Source: Gordonia sp. SL306 (lineage in GTDB: Bacteria; Actinomycetota; Actinomycetes; Mycobacteriales; Mycobacteriaceae). Taken from it: 64,000 nucleotides of DNA. The notes under the pieces are model-generated. The model saw only the letters and a list, made by a program, of their open reading frames with translations, was not told the DNA's origin and made no database searches. Every line of letters begins with the position of its first letter. Positions within the stretch are counted from its first letter, which is position 1. The stretch lies in NCBI RefSeq assembly GCF_026625785.1, contig NZ_CP113063.1, forward strand, positions 4,216,001 through 4,280,000, in the 5' to 3' direction. The translations under genes were made by a program, and so were the position numbers. Positions 9,047-16,874 of this stretch are shown piece by piece.

Positions 9047-9081
9047 TTAGGTTTGCCTTACCAAGTTTTGCGCTGGTAAGG
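9047..9081. promoter_or_regulatory. DtxR/IdeR-like iron box with overlapping inverted repeat
   Basis: The sequence TTAGGTTTGCCTTACCAAG (9047-9065) matches 15 of 19 positions of the DtxR/IdeR consensus as I recall it (TTAGGTTAGSCTAACCTAA). It overlaps a second, perfect inverted repeat, CCTTACCA (9056-9063) - 10 nt - TGGTAAGG (9074-9081). Both lie between the divergent sdhC and cdd starts. Iron control of sdh, which encodes heme and Fe-S subunits, would make physiological sense, but binding is inferred from sequence only. Confidence 0.4.
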
Positions 9082-9125
9082 GATGTCACATCTTGGTCGT
9101 CCGTGCCGATTGTGAGGAGTTCGGT

Positions 9126-9527
9126 TTGGTTCCCGAAATTGACTGGAATCTGTTGCGGGACAAAGCATCATCGATGATCGATCGAGCCTACGCTCCGTAT
9201 TCCGGATTTCCGGTCGGCGCGTCCGGGCTCACCCTCGATGGGCGCCTGGTTCTGGGCTGCAATGTGGAAAATGTCTCATACGGGCTCGGCATCTGCGCCG
9301 AGATCGCACTCTGCGCACATCTGTTCGCGACGGGCGGGGGACGGCTGATCGCGGTGTCGGTCTGCGACTCCCGAGGCGGGATCCTCATGCCCTGTGGTCG
9401 GTGCCGGCAGGTGCTGCTCGAGCACGGTGGTCCCGGGCTGGAGGTGGACCATCCGCGCGGGTCGACGACCCTGGGCCATCTGCTGCCCGATGCGTTCGGT
9501 CCCGATGATCTGGCGGCGGGCCGATGA
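9126..9527 (+). CDS. cdd: Cytidine deaminase
   Basis: Cdd hydrolyses cytidine and deoxycytidine to uridine and deoxyuridine. The 133-residue protein has the zinc site CAE (Cys 57, catalytic Glu 59) and PCGRCRQ (Cys 90, Cys 93), plus the substrate-binding NVENVSYG. The start is the TTG at 9126: a GAGGAG ribosome binding site lies 6 bases upstream and the resulting N-terminus VPEIDWN aligns with the start of mycobacterial Cdd. An earlier in-frame TTG at 9093 has no such site. The stop overlaps the deoA ATG (ATGA), making cdd the first gene of a cdd-deoA-add operon. Confidence 0.95.
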   Translation: MVPEIDWNLLRDKASSMIDRAYAPYSGFPVGASGLTLDGRLVLGCNVENVSYGLGICAEIALCAHLFATGGGRLIAVSVCDSRGGILMPCGRCRQVLLEHGGPGLEVDHPRGSTTLGHLLPDAFGPDDLAAGR

Positions 9528-10924
9528 GCGATCAGGAGCCGACGGTGGCGGATCGGAGCGGTGACGTGGATGCCGAGATCATCGATGCGATCTCGGTGAT
9601 CACCACCAAACGCGATGGCGGAGAGCTGACCGACGGTCAGATCGACTGGGTGATCGACCGGTATACGCACGGCGCCGCGAGCGGGCCGGGTCTGCACGGC
9701 GCCGGGAGCGGAGCGAGCGGGCGCGTGGTCGACGAGCAGATGTCCGCCCTGTTGATGGCGATCTTCCTCCGTGGGATGAATCGTCGTGAGATCTCGCGGT
9801 GGACGCAGGCGATGATCGATTCGGGGCGGCGGATGGACTTTTCCGGCCTGCGGCGTGGTGGCCGTCGGCTGGTGACCGTCGACAAGCATTCGACGGGCGG
9901 TGTCGGTGACAAGATCACGCTGCCGTTGGCCCCGCTGGTGGCCTCGTTCGGGGTGGCGGTTCCCCAGCTGTCCGGCCGCGGACTGGGCCACACGGGCGGA
10001 ACTCTGGACAAGCTCGAGTCGATCCGGGGCTGGCGCGCCGATATCTCTGCCGCCGAGATGGGCGAGCAACTCGAACGGGTCGGTGCGGTGGTGTGCGCCG
10101 CCGGAGGTGACCTCGCGCCCGCCGATCGGCGACTCTATGCGCTGCGGGATGTGACCGGGACCGTCGAATCCATACCACTGGTGGCCAGCTCGATCATGAG
10201 CAAGAAGATCGCCGAGGGCACAGGGGCGCTGGTCCTCGACGTGAAGTTCGGTAGCGGGGCATTTCTCAAGGCGGAAGAACAGAGCCGGGAACTCGCCGAG
10301 ACGATGGTGTGGCTCGGGCATGCGGCAGGCGTGTCGACGACCGCCCTGTTGACGGATATGAACACCCCGCTCGGTCGCACCGCAGGCAACGCGCTGGAGG
10401 TGGCCGAGTCGGTGGAGGTGCTCGCCGGCGGCGGCCCCGCCGACGTCGTCGAGCTCACGCTTGCGCTGGCACGGGAGATGCTCGACGCGGCAGGCCTCAC
10501 CGATGCAGATCCGGCACAACACCTGGCAGACGGGACCGCGATGGACACCTGGCGCGCGATGATCGCGGCGCAGGGCGGCGACCCCGATGCGCCGCTGCCT
10601 CGTGCCCGGCATACCGAGACGGTGCAGGCCACGCAATCGGGCATCGTCACGCGGCTGGATGCGATGGCAGTCGGGGTCGCGGCGTGGCGCCTCGGCGCGG
10701 GACGCGCCGTCCCGGGTGAGGCGGTGCAGGCCGAGGCCGGAATCACGTTGCACGCCAAGCCGGGTGATCAGGTGGCGGCGGGCGATCGGTTGTTCACGCT
10801 GCACACCCAGACCCCGGAGCGCCTCGGCGCGGCGCGGGCAGCATTGGCGACCGCGGTCGGAATCGGAGATTCTGCGCCACAACGCAGGCCGTTGGTCGCC
10901 GACCGCGTTACCGTCGGTTCATGA
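9524..10924 (+). CDS. deoA: Thymidine phosphorylase
   Basis: DeoA (466 residues) splits thymidine or deoxyuridine into base and 2-deoxyribose-1-phosphate. The phosphate-binding motif [15 protein letters not shown] and the [17 protein letters not shown] active-site stretch are intact, as are the C-terminal alpha/beta domain motifs ([16 protein letters not shown]). Compared with the family there is an extra Gly/Ala/Ser-rich stretch of about 20 residues near residue 50, encoded by an imperfect 27-bp in-frame duplication. It overlaps cdd and add by 4 bp each, so the three genes should be translated together. Confidence 0.95.
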   Translation: MSDQEPTVADRSGDVDAEIIDAISVITTKRDGGELTDGQIDWVIDRYTHGAASGPGLHGAGSGASGRVVDEQMSALLMAIFLRGMNRREISRWTQAMIDSGRRMDFSGLRRGGRRLVTVDKHSTGGVGDKITLPLAPLVASFGVAVPQLSGRGLGHTGGTLDKLESIRGWRADISAAEMGEQLERVGAVVCAAGGDLAPADRRLYALRDVTGTVESIPLVASSIMSKKIAEGTGALVLDVKFGSGAFLKAEEQSRELAETMVWLGHAAGVSTTALLTDMNTPLGRTAGNALEVAESVEVLAGGGPADVVELTLALAREMLDAAGLTDADPAQHLADGTAMDTWRAMIAAQGGDPDAPLPRARHTETVQATQSGIVTRLDAMAVGVAAWRLGAGRAVPGEAVQAEAGITLHAKPGDQVAAGDRLFTLHTQTPERLGAARAALATAVGIGDSAPQRRPLVADRVTVGS

Positions 10925-12060
10925 CGCCCGACGACCCGACGACGCCGCCCGGGCGGCCGCTGGACCTCCCCAACATCTCCCTGGCACCCAAGGTGGTGCT
11001 CCACGATCACCTCGACGGCGGTCTGCGCCCGGCAACGGTTCTCGAACTCGCGCGCGAGGTGGACTATCCGGACCTGCCGGCCGACGACGCGGGGTCACTG
11101 GCCCGCTGGTTCCGCGATGCGGCGGACAGCGGTTCGCTCGAGCGCTATCTCGAGACGTTCGCGCATACCGTCGCGGTGATGCAGACCCCGTCTGCGCTGC
11201 GACGTGTGGCGCTCGAATGCGTGCGGGACCTGGCTGCCGACGGGGTGGTGTACGCCGAGGTGCGATACGCACCCGAGCAACACCTCGCTCGCGGGATGAC
11301 GCTCGATGAGGTGGTGGAGGCGGTGCTGGCGGGTTTTCGCGACGGGGAGGCCGAAGCCGAGGAGCAGGGGCATCCGATCGTGGTGCGCTGCCTGGTTACC
11401 GCCATGCGCCACGCCGCCCGTTCGCAGGAGATCGCCGAGCTGGCGGTGCGATACCGGGACGACGGTGTGGTGGGCTTCGACATCGCGGGTGCCGAGGCGG
11501 GAAATCCGCCGACCCGGCATCTCGACGCGTTCGAGTTCATGCGCGCGAACAACGCACACTTCACCATTCACGCCGGTGAGGCGTTCGGGTTGCCGTCGAT
11601 CCATGAGGCGATCGCCTTCTGCGGCACTGACCGCCTCGGGCACGGGGTCCGGGTCATCGACGACATCACATTGCCGCCGGGCACGGACCTGGCCGCCGAG
11701 TCGTTCGACGGAGTGGAGCTGGGGCAGATCGCGAACATGGTGCGGGACAAGCGTATCCCGCTCGAGTTGTGCCCCAGTTCCAACGTTCAGACGGGTGCGG
11801 TCGCCTCGATCGCGGAGCACCCGTTCAACGTCTTTGCACGCCTGCGGTTCCGGGTGACGGTCAACACCGACAATCGGCTCATGAGCGACACCACCATGAG
11901 CAAGGAGTTCTACCGACTGGCCCAGCAGTTCGGCTACGGCTGGGCCGATTTCGAGCGGTTCACGGTGAACGCGATGAAGTCGGCGTTCATCCATTTCGAC
12001 GAGCGGCTCGCGCTCATCGACGAGGTCATCAAACCCGGGTACGCGGTGCTGGTGGGCTGA
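10921..12060 (+). CDS. add: Adenosine deaminase
   Basis: Add converts adenosine and deoxyadenosine to inosine forms. The 379-residue TIM-barrel protein has the metal ligands HDHLDGG near residue 24, the TIHAGEAFG motif with the catalytic His/Glu pair, GHGVRVI, and the C-terminal NTDNR motif where Asp binds zinc. The ATG at 10921 overlaps the deoA stop. It ends the pyrimidine/purine nucleoside salvage operon and is followed by a REP-like palindrome. Confidence 0.96.
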   Translation: MTPDDPTTPPGRPLDLPNISLAPKVVLHDHLDGGLRPATVLELAREVDYPDLPADDAGSLARWFRDAADSGSLERYLETFAHTVAVMQTPSALRRVALECVRDLAADGVVYAEVRYAPEQHLARGMTLDEVVEAVLAGFRDGEAEAEEQGHPIVVRCLVTAMRHAARSQEIAELAVRYRDDGVVGFDIAGAEAGNPPTRHLDAFEFMRANNAHFTIHAGEAFGLPSIHEAIAFCGTDRLGHGVRVIDDITLPPGTDLAAESFDGVELGQIANMVRDKRIPLELCPSSNVQTGAVASIAEHPFNVFARLRFRVTVNTDNRLMSDTTMSKEFYRLAQQFGYGWADFERFTVNAMKSAFIHFDERLALIDEVIKPGYAVLVG

Positions 12061-12073
12061 CGTCGGTCGGGGT

Positions 12074-12116
12074 GATCTCGATACGGTGCCTCGCTGCGCT
12101 CGGTAGCTACTCGATC
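12074..12116. repeat. REP-like interrupted palindrome
   Basis: Between the convergent add and acidic-protein genes lies an imperfect palindrome, GATCTCGATAC - 21 nt - GTAGCTACTCGATC, with a GCTGCGC centre. This type of CTCGATAC...TACTCGA element recurs in intergenic spaces of many actinobacterial genomes. It may also act as a weak bidirectional terminator. Confidence 0.45.
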
Positions 12117-12145
12117 GGCGGTGGAGGCGGGGAGTCGGCCTCGCG

Positions 12146-13435
12146 TCAGGACTTCTTGACCAGGCGGTCTTCGAAGTCGTGTACCAGCGCGCGCCAGGCC
12201 TCGGACTCGTTGTCGAAAGGCGGACTCGGCGCCATCCGCTTGGGGTCGGGGTTGACCGCGTAATCGACGAACCAGCCCAGCGGCGTTGTCGAGCCGAGGG
12301 CCTCGTTGACCGAGTCGTCGTCGGCGTAGTCCGCTGCATCGGTGAGGAGTTCGACCGCGAGGTCGAGCTGATTGCGGTCGATGCGGCGCGGACCGTCGGC
12401 GATGTCGTCCACCAGCCCCGGCAACACGTACACGTTGTCGTCGATGACGTCGAACTCGAGTGAACCGTCGGTGGCCGAGGTTCGCACCTCGTCGAACGTC
12501 GACAACTCGGTGAGGTCGTGGTCGCGCGAGTCGGCGAGGTATCGGCTCAGCGATCGCGCGGAGGCGAACACGAAGATCTTGCCGTCGGCTCCGAGGAACA
12601 CCGGGTCGTCACCGAGATAGCAACGCAGGGAGAGGTATTCGCCATCACCGGTCACGATCCGAATCGGATCGATGCCGACGTTGGCCCAGAAGTCGTCGTC
12701 GTCGATCTCGTCGATCTCGTCGTCGTCATCTTCGTCGTCATCGTCCGCTTCATCGGCCTCATCGGCCGAATCGCCGGCGTCGCCTTCGACCAGTTCGAGA
12801 TCGTCGTCGTCGGGCTCGTCCTCGTCTTCGGCCGACGCGGCGGCCTCGAGTTCGGCCTCGGCGGTGGAGACGGCTGCCGCGTCCACGTCGGGGGTGCTGA
12901 TCACATCGTCGATCGCGTCGATGACGTCGTCCCAGTGCTTCGCGATCAGGCGGCCGATCCGCACCCACAGGTCGACGCCCTCGCGTCCGACGAAGTTGCG
13001 GGTCCCGGTGGTGACGGCCCCCAGGATCGGATTGCCGTTGAAGAACTTGGTGATGACGGTCAGTTCGCAGACCTCGCCGAGAATCCGGACGATCTCGAGT
13101 GCATCCTCGAGTTCGGCGATGACCTCCGGACTGGGATCCTCGGCGGCGAGTTCCGGCACCCCGACCAGGTCGTAGGTGTGCTTGTCGTCGGGTACCAGTT
13201 CGTCGGCCTGCAATCCGACGACCGTCGACCACGCCGGATGATCGGCGAGATCATTGTCGTCGCCGGCGCGGATGAACGCGGCCAGCTCCGCGACGCCCGG
13301 GAAGCCGTACAGATCCTCGTCGAGTCCGAGGAAGGCCTCCCACTCGTCGTCACCCTCTCGCCACCGGGGTGCCCAGAGGGTGAAGGTGTTTCCGTCGGTG
13401 AGTCCGAGCTCGATGGGGACGATGTCTCCGGCCAT
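12146..13435 (-). CDS. Conserved acidic protein of unknown function (Rv3311-like)
   Basis: The 429-residue protein has no enzymatic motif I recognise. It begins MAGDIVPIELGLTDGNTFTL; this start (ATG 13435) fits conserved sequence better than the open extension to 13525. Two conserved halves flank a highly acidic low-complexity stretch at about residues 200-270 containing runs of Asp/Glu, encoded by GTC/ATC-type triplet repeats. The position downstream of add and near upp matches M. tuberculosis Rv3311, a conserved protein of unknown function. The acidic linker could bind cations or a basic partner, but this is speculation. Confidence 0.75.
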   Translation of the reverse strand: MAGDIVPIELGLTDGNTFTLWAPRWREGDDEWEAFLGLDEDLYGFPGVAELAAFIRAGDDNDLADHPAWSTVVGLQADELVPDDKHTYDLVGVPELAAEDPSPEVIAELEDALEIVRILGEVCELTVITKFFNGNPILGAVTTGTRNFVGREGVDLWVRIGRLIAKHWDDVIDAIDDVISTPDVDAAAVSTAEAELEAAASAEDEDEPDDDDLELVEGDAGDSADEADEADDDDEDDDDEIDEIDDDDFWANVGIDPIRIVTGDGEYLSLRCYLGDDPVFLGADGKIFVFASARSLSRYLADSRDHDLTELSTFDEVRTSATDGSLEFDVIDDNVYVLPGLVDDIADGPRRIDRNQLDLAVELLTDAADYADDDSVNEALGSTTPLGWFVDYAVNPDPKRMAPSPPFDNESEAWRALVHDFEDRLVKKS

Positions 13436-13521
13436 GAGGACACAGCGTAGCGATCCGACCTGTGAACTCGGGTGGCGCCCCCGCGACCGGTCGATGAACG
13501 CCGGTCGTTGCGCATGCGTCG

Positions 13522-14457
13522 TCACCGCGGGCGGAAGAAGCCTTGGAAGCCCTGACCGGCGTTGGTGGTGCGCAACGGCGACACCTGAACCGGGTCGCCC
13601 GCCTCCACGAGTTGATCGTTACCCACATACATCGCCACGTGTCCATCCCAGACTGCGAGATCGCCGGGCTGAAGTTGCGACTGACTCACCGGTACCCCGG
13701 CGGTGTCCTGATCTTGAGCCAGGCGGGGGAGGTCCAGCCCGGCTTGGCGGTATGACCACTGCGTGAGCCCGCTGCAGTCGAAACCGCCGGGCGTGGTGCC
13801 GCCCCAGACGTAGGGCACGCCGCGCTGGCTCAAGGCCGCACGGACGGCCTTGGCGGCGCGTTCGTCCGGTGCGTATGCGGTGGAACCGTCGGGCAGCTCG
13901 ATGGGGACACCACCTGCGGTGCGTGTGGTGGACAGATCGCCGATCTCCGCCGGTGCGTCGTGGCGCACGAGGGCCATCATCCGGTTGGTGTCCGACTCCA
14001 GTTCGGACTGTGTACGCGCCACGATCTGCATGCCACGGCCCACGTGATCGAGGGCGACCGGCAGGATCATCGCCAGGCCCTGGGGGCTGAACAGCGTCGG
14101 CCCGAGCGCCGACGCTGCGCGCTGAAAGGAATCGATCAGGGCGTTGAGGTGATCGGCCGCGACCTTCACCTTGAGTCCGGCGTCGTCGATCAGAGCCGCG
14201 ATCTCGGTGCCGGCGGTGGCGACGTCCGCGATGGTGCGATGGGTTCGGTCGGCGGCGACGACGGCGCTGTCGGCGGCCGCGCCGTGCCACGACCGCGACG
14301 CCTGCTCGGTGGAGGCGGTCGACGCCTGCCGGATCTGCTCGAGTTGCGGGGTGGCGGTACGGAGTCGGTCGGCCGGATTGTCGGATGGCAGAACCCCGGT
14401 GCCGAGCGCGGTGATCATGATCCGCAGGGGCGCGATGAGGATGTCGATGGTGAGCAT
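13522..14457 (-). CDS. NlpC/P60 cell-wall hydrolase with N-terminal WxG helical domain
   Basis: The 311-residue protein has two parts. Residues 1 to about 190 are helical and contain the motif SWHGAAAD (W57-x-G59), the helical-hairpin turn typical of type VII secretion (WXG100-like) proteins. Residues about 205-311 are an NlpC/P60 endopeptidase domain with catalytic Cys 228 in GFDCSGL and His 273 in WDGHVAMY. It should cleave peptidoglycan stem peptides. There is no Sec signal peptide, so export would depend on the type VII route. Its ATG overlaps the stop of the preceding YxxxD gene by one base (TGATG), implying a co-translated partner pair. Confidence 0.82.
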   Translation of the reverse strand: MLTIDILIAPLRIMITALGTGVLPSDNPADRLRTATPQLEQIRQASTASTEQASRSWHGAAADSAVVAADRTHRTIADVATAGTEIAALIDDAGLKVKVAADHLNALIDSFQRAASALGPTLFSPQGLAMILPVALDHVGRGMQIVARTQSELESDTNRMMALVRHDAPAEIGDLSTTRTAGGVPIELPDGSTAYAPDERAAKAVRAALSQRGVPYVWGGTTPGGFDCSGLTQWSYRQAGLDLPRLAQDQDTAGVPVSQSQLQPGDLAVWDGHVAMYVGNDQLVEAGDPVQVSPLRTTNAGQGFQGFFRPR

Positions 14458-14801
14458 CAGAGTCGCAGCTCCCGGTCGGGGAGCGCGGCCGACGGCGTCA
14501 TCGCCGACGTCACGGTCGCCGCGCTGCGGGCGTCGGTGTCGACGTAGCGGGACCTGGCGGCCCGGCTGCGCTCGCCCTGGCTCTGATGCCGCCCGGCGAC
14601 GCCGTCGAGGCTGTGCGCGCGGGAATCGAGGGCGTATGCGGTGGCGGCGAGGAACTCGGCGCCGATCACGCCGAAGGTCATGGTGAGCTCTCCGACCTCG
14701 CCGCGCCGGCGGGCCGTGTGCGCTCGGATCTCGGCGGCGGCGGATTGTTGCCCGCGCGCATACGCGGTCAGCGAGTCGGGATGGACGGTTACGTCGGTCA
14801 T
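14457..14801 (-). CDS. EspC-like type VII secretion partner protein
   Basis: A 114-residue, mainly helical protein beginning MTDVTVHPDSLTAYARGQQS. It carries RYVDTD near residues 85-90, matching the YxxxD/E secretion signal of type VII substrates, and its general pattern resembles the EspC/ESX-secretion-associated family (PF10824). It is the first gene of a two-gene unit with the WxG-NlpC/P60 hydrolase. By analogy with PE/PPE and EsxA/B pairs the two proteins may form a heterodimer for export. The ESX machinery itself is not in the window. It diverges from upp with 51 bp between starts. Confidence 0.65.
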   Translation of the reverse strand: MTDVTVHPDSLTAYARGQQSAAAEIRAHTARRRGEVGELTMTFGVIGAEFLAATAYALDSRAHSLDGVAGRHQSQGERSRAARSRYVDTDARSAATVTSAMTPSAALPDRELRL

Positions 14802-14852
14802 GTTTGATCTGACGTCCGCCCGGCTGGTCCGGTTCCACTTAGGGTGTGTGTC

Positions 14853-15476
14853 ATGCAGGTACAGATCGTCGATCACCCGCTGGCGGCCGCACGGTTGACG
14901 ACCATGCGGGACAAGACCACCGACAATGCCCGGTTCCGTGCTGCGCTCTCGGATCTGACGCAGATGCTGATCTACGAGGCGCTCGCGGGGGCGCCGACCG
15001 AGTCGGTGCCGATCGAGACGCCGTTGATCGCGTTCGCAGGTACGCGGTTGGCCACACCGCCACTTCTCGTGCCGGTGCTGCGGGCGGGGCTCGGGATGGT
15101 GGAACAGGCCCACGCCATGGTGCCGGAATCCCATGTCGGGTTCGTCGGTGTCGCACGAGACGAGGCCACCGCACAACCGGTGCCGTACCTGGAATCGCTG
15201 CCGGACGATCTGGCCGGACTCCCCGTGTTCGTGCTGGATCCGATGCTGGCCACCGGCGGTTCGATGCTGCACACCATCGACCTGCTGGTGTCCCGGCATG
15301 CCACCGACATCACCGCTGTCTGCGTCGTCGCGGCCCCGGAGGGGGTTGCTGCGTTGGAGACCTCCGGGCATCCCGTGCGTCTCGTGGTCGCCGCCGTCGA
15401 CGACGGACTCAACGATGTGTCGTACATCGTGCCGGGTCTCGGCGACGCGGGGGACCGTCAGTTCGGTCCGCGCTGA
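14853..15476 (+). CDS. upp: Uracil phosphoribosyltransferase
   Basis: Upp makes UMP from uracil and PRPP. The 207-residue protein has the PRPP-binding loop [13 protein letters not shown] near residue 127, the RDKTTDN segment near the N-terminus and the C-terminal uracil-binding [15 protein letters not shown]. The length equals that of the M. tuberculosis enzyme. The ATG at 14853 has AGGG eight bases upstream; two GTG codons just before are less likely starts. It is a single gene that converges with the ABC ATPase gene. Confidence 0.95.
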   Translation: MQVQIVDHPLAAARLTTMRDKTTDNARFRAALSDLTQMLIYEALAGAPTESVPIETPLIAFAGTRLATPPLLVPVLRAGLGMVEQAHAMVPESHVGFVGVARDEATAQPVPYLESLPDDLAGLPVFVLDPMLATGGSMLHTIDLLVSRHATDITAVCVVAAPEGVAALETSGHPVRLVVAAVDDGLNDVSYIVPGLGDAGDRQFGPR

Positions 15477-15507
15477 CCGCACTGACCCACTGACCGCTGG
15501 CTCCGCG

Positions 15508-16305
15508 TCAGGCGGCGACGGCCGCCCAGCGGCCGCTCTCGCGGCGGACCACCACATCGTGGTCGAAGCAGACGCTGATCGTCGTCGACGTCAGCGCATC
15601 GTCGACCGGCCCGGCCGCGACCACCTCGCCGTCGCGCAGCAACATCGCATGAGATGTGCTCGCGGGCAGGTCCTCGAGGTGGTGCGTCACCAGCACGCTC
15701 GCCAGATTCGGCACCTCAGAACGTAATTGGTCGATGCCGGTGAGCAGCTTCTCCCGCGCGGCGAGATCGAGTCCGGTCGCCGGTTCGTCGAGGAGCAGCA
15801 ATGCGGGCCGCGGGATGAGGGCGCGTGCGATCAATGTCCGGCCGCGCTCGCCCTGACTCATCACCGGCCACAGCGAGTCGCGACGCAGGGTCATGCCGAG
15901 CAGTTCGAGCAGCGCGTCGGCGTGGCGGTGCTCGTCCTCGGTGTAGTCGTGCCGGCGATCGAGTTCCGGTGTGTTGGTCAGGCCGGTCAGCACCACCTCG
16001 TGGGCGGTGAGTGGGATGTCGATCCGCCAGCGGGGGTCGACATGTCCGATATGCGTGCGCAGTTCGCGCATGTCCACGCGTCCGAGTCGTTTGCCCAGCA
16101 CGTCCACCGAACCTCTCGTCGGGTGGCCGCGAGCGCCGAGGATCGCCATCAACGTGGACTTGCCTGCACCGTTGGGACCGAGCAGGGCCCAGTGTTCCCC
16201 GGGGGCCACCCGCAGGCTCACGTCATGCAGCAGCGGACGGCCGCTGCGGACAACGTCGATGTCAGAGGCGTCGAGGATCGGTTCGGTAGCCGGGTGCACG
16301 ACCAT
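15508..16305 (-). CDS. ABC transporter ATP-binding protein, orphan
   Basis: A 265-residue single-domain ABC ATPase. Walker A is GPNGAGKST (about residues 43-51), the signature is MSQGERGR (a variant of LSGGQ), Walker B is LLLLDEPATGLD, and the switch His is in VTHHLEDLP. It resembles YlmA-type ATPases and the metal/siderophore importer subgroup. No permease gene is adjacent; instead the upstream gene codes for a small membrane-anchored protein and overlaps by one base (TGATG). It may act with a permease encoded elsewhere or in a non-transport role. Confidence 0.82.
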   Translation of the reverse strand: MVVHPATEPILDASDIDVVRSGRPLLHDVSLRVAPGEHWALLGPNGAGKSTLMAILGARGHPTRGSVDVLGKRLGRVDMRELRTHIGHVDPRWRIDIPLTAHEVVLTGLTNTPELDRRHDYTEDEHRHADALLELLGMTLRRDSLWPVMSQGERGRTLIARALIPRPALLLLDEPATGLDLAAREKLLTGIDQLRSEVPNLASVLVTHHLEDLPASTSHAMLLRDGEVVAAGPVDDALTSTTISVCFDHDVVVRRESGRWAAVAA

Positions 16306-16874
16306 CACCGTAGCCAGTGGGCGATCATCGGCTCGTCGGCGACCGTCTCCCCGCCCTGCGAGATGACCAGCGACTCGGGCGAGATGACGTATGTCACACC
16401 GTTGTTGGTGACCGCGAAGGTGTCGCCGATCCGCCGTGGGTAGTCCACCTCGACGCCCTGCCCGTCGGCTGAACCCTTGTAGTACAACCGCCCGGCCTGC
16501 CTGCCGACCTGGCAAACGATGACTCGGGAGCGTGGCGTCTCGCCGATCATCACGGCCGGGTCGTCGGCCCCGTTGCAGCGCGGGCCGTCCGGGTATCCCT
16601 GCCAGTCGGCGCCGGGAACGGTGGGGTGCGGGCGTTCGGTGGTGATGGTCGCCGTCGAGGTGGCGATGTCGGTGACGGTGCTGGTGACGATCGTCGACGC
16701 AGCTGTCGGTGCAGACGACGCCGACGCAGGCGATTCCGGGGTCCCGTCGTCGAGCAGGAGCAAGGCTGCGAGCGCGCCCGCGACGACGATCAGAACTCCG
16801 GCCGCGATGGCGACGATCACGATCGGCGACGACCAGGGGGAGCGGTCGTCGCGCTGCGGGGTCGGACGGCTCAC
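16305..16874 (-). CDS. Membrane-anchored exported protein of unknown function
   Basis: The 189-residue protein has a short cytoplasmic N-terminus, one transmembrane helix (about residues 19-42), a Ser/Thr/Ala-rich linker (about 45-80), and an extracytoplasmic domain of about 105 residues with two Cys (PRCNG and VICQVG) that may form a disulfide. This arrangement resembles the external sensor ends of actinobacterial membrane proteins, but no family is recognised. It is translationally coupled on both sides: ATGA with pmmB upstream and TGATG with the ABC ATPase downstream. Confidence 0.7.
   Translation of the reverse strand: MSRPTPQRDDRSPWSSPIVIVAIAAGVLIVVAGALAALLLLDDGTPESPASASSAPTAASTIVTSTVTDIATSTATITTERPHPTVPGADWQGYPDGPRCNGADDPAVMIGETPRSRVIVCQVGRQAGRLYYKGSADGQGVEVDYPRRIGDTFAVTNNGVTYVISPESLVISQGGETVADEPMIAHWLR

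Noticed and set aside
12672-13175. Plus-strand Ser-rich frame opposite the acidic protein
   Set aside because: The Ser run is simply the reverse strand of GAC/GAG codons of the acidic tract.
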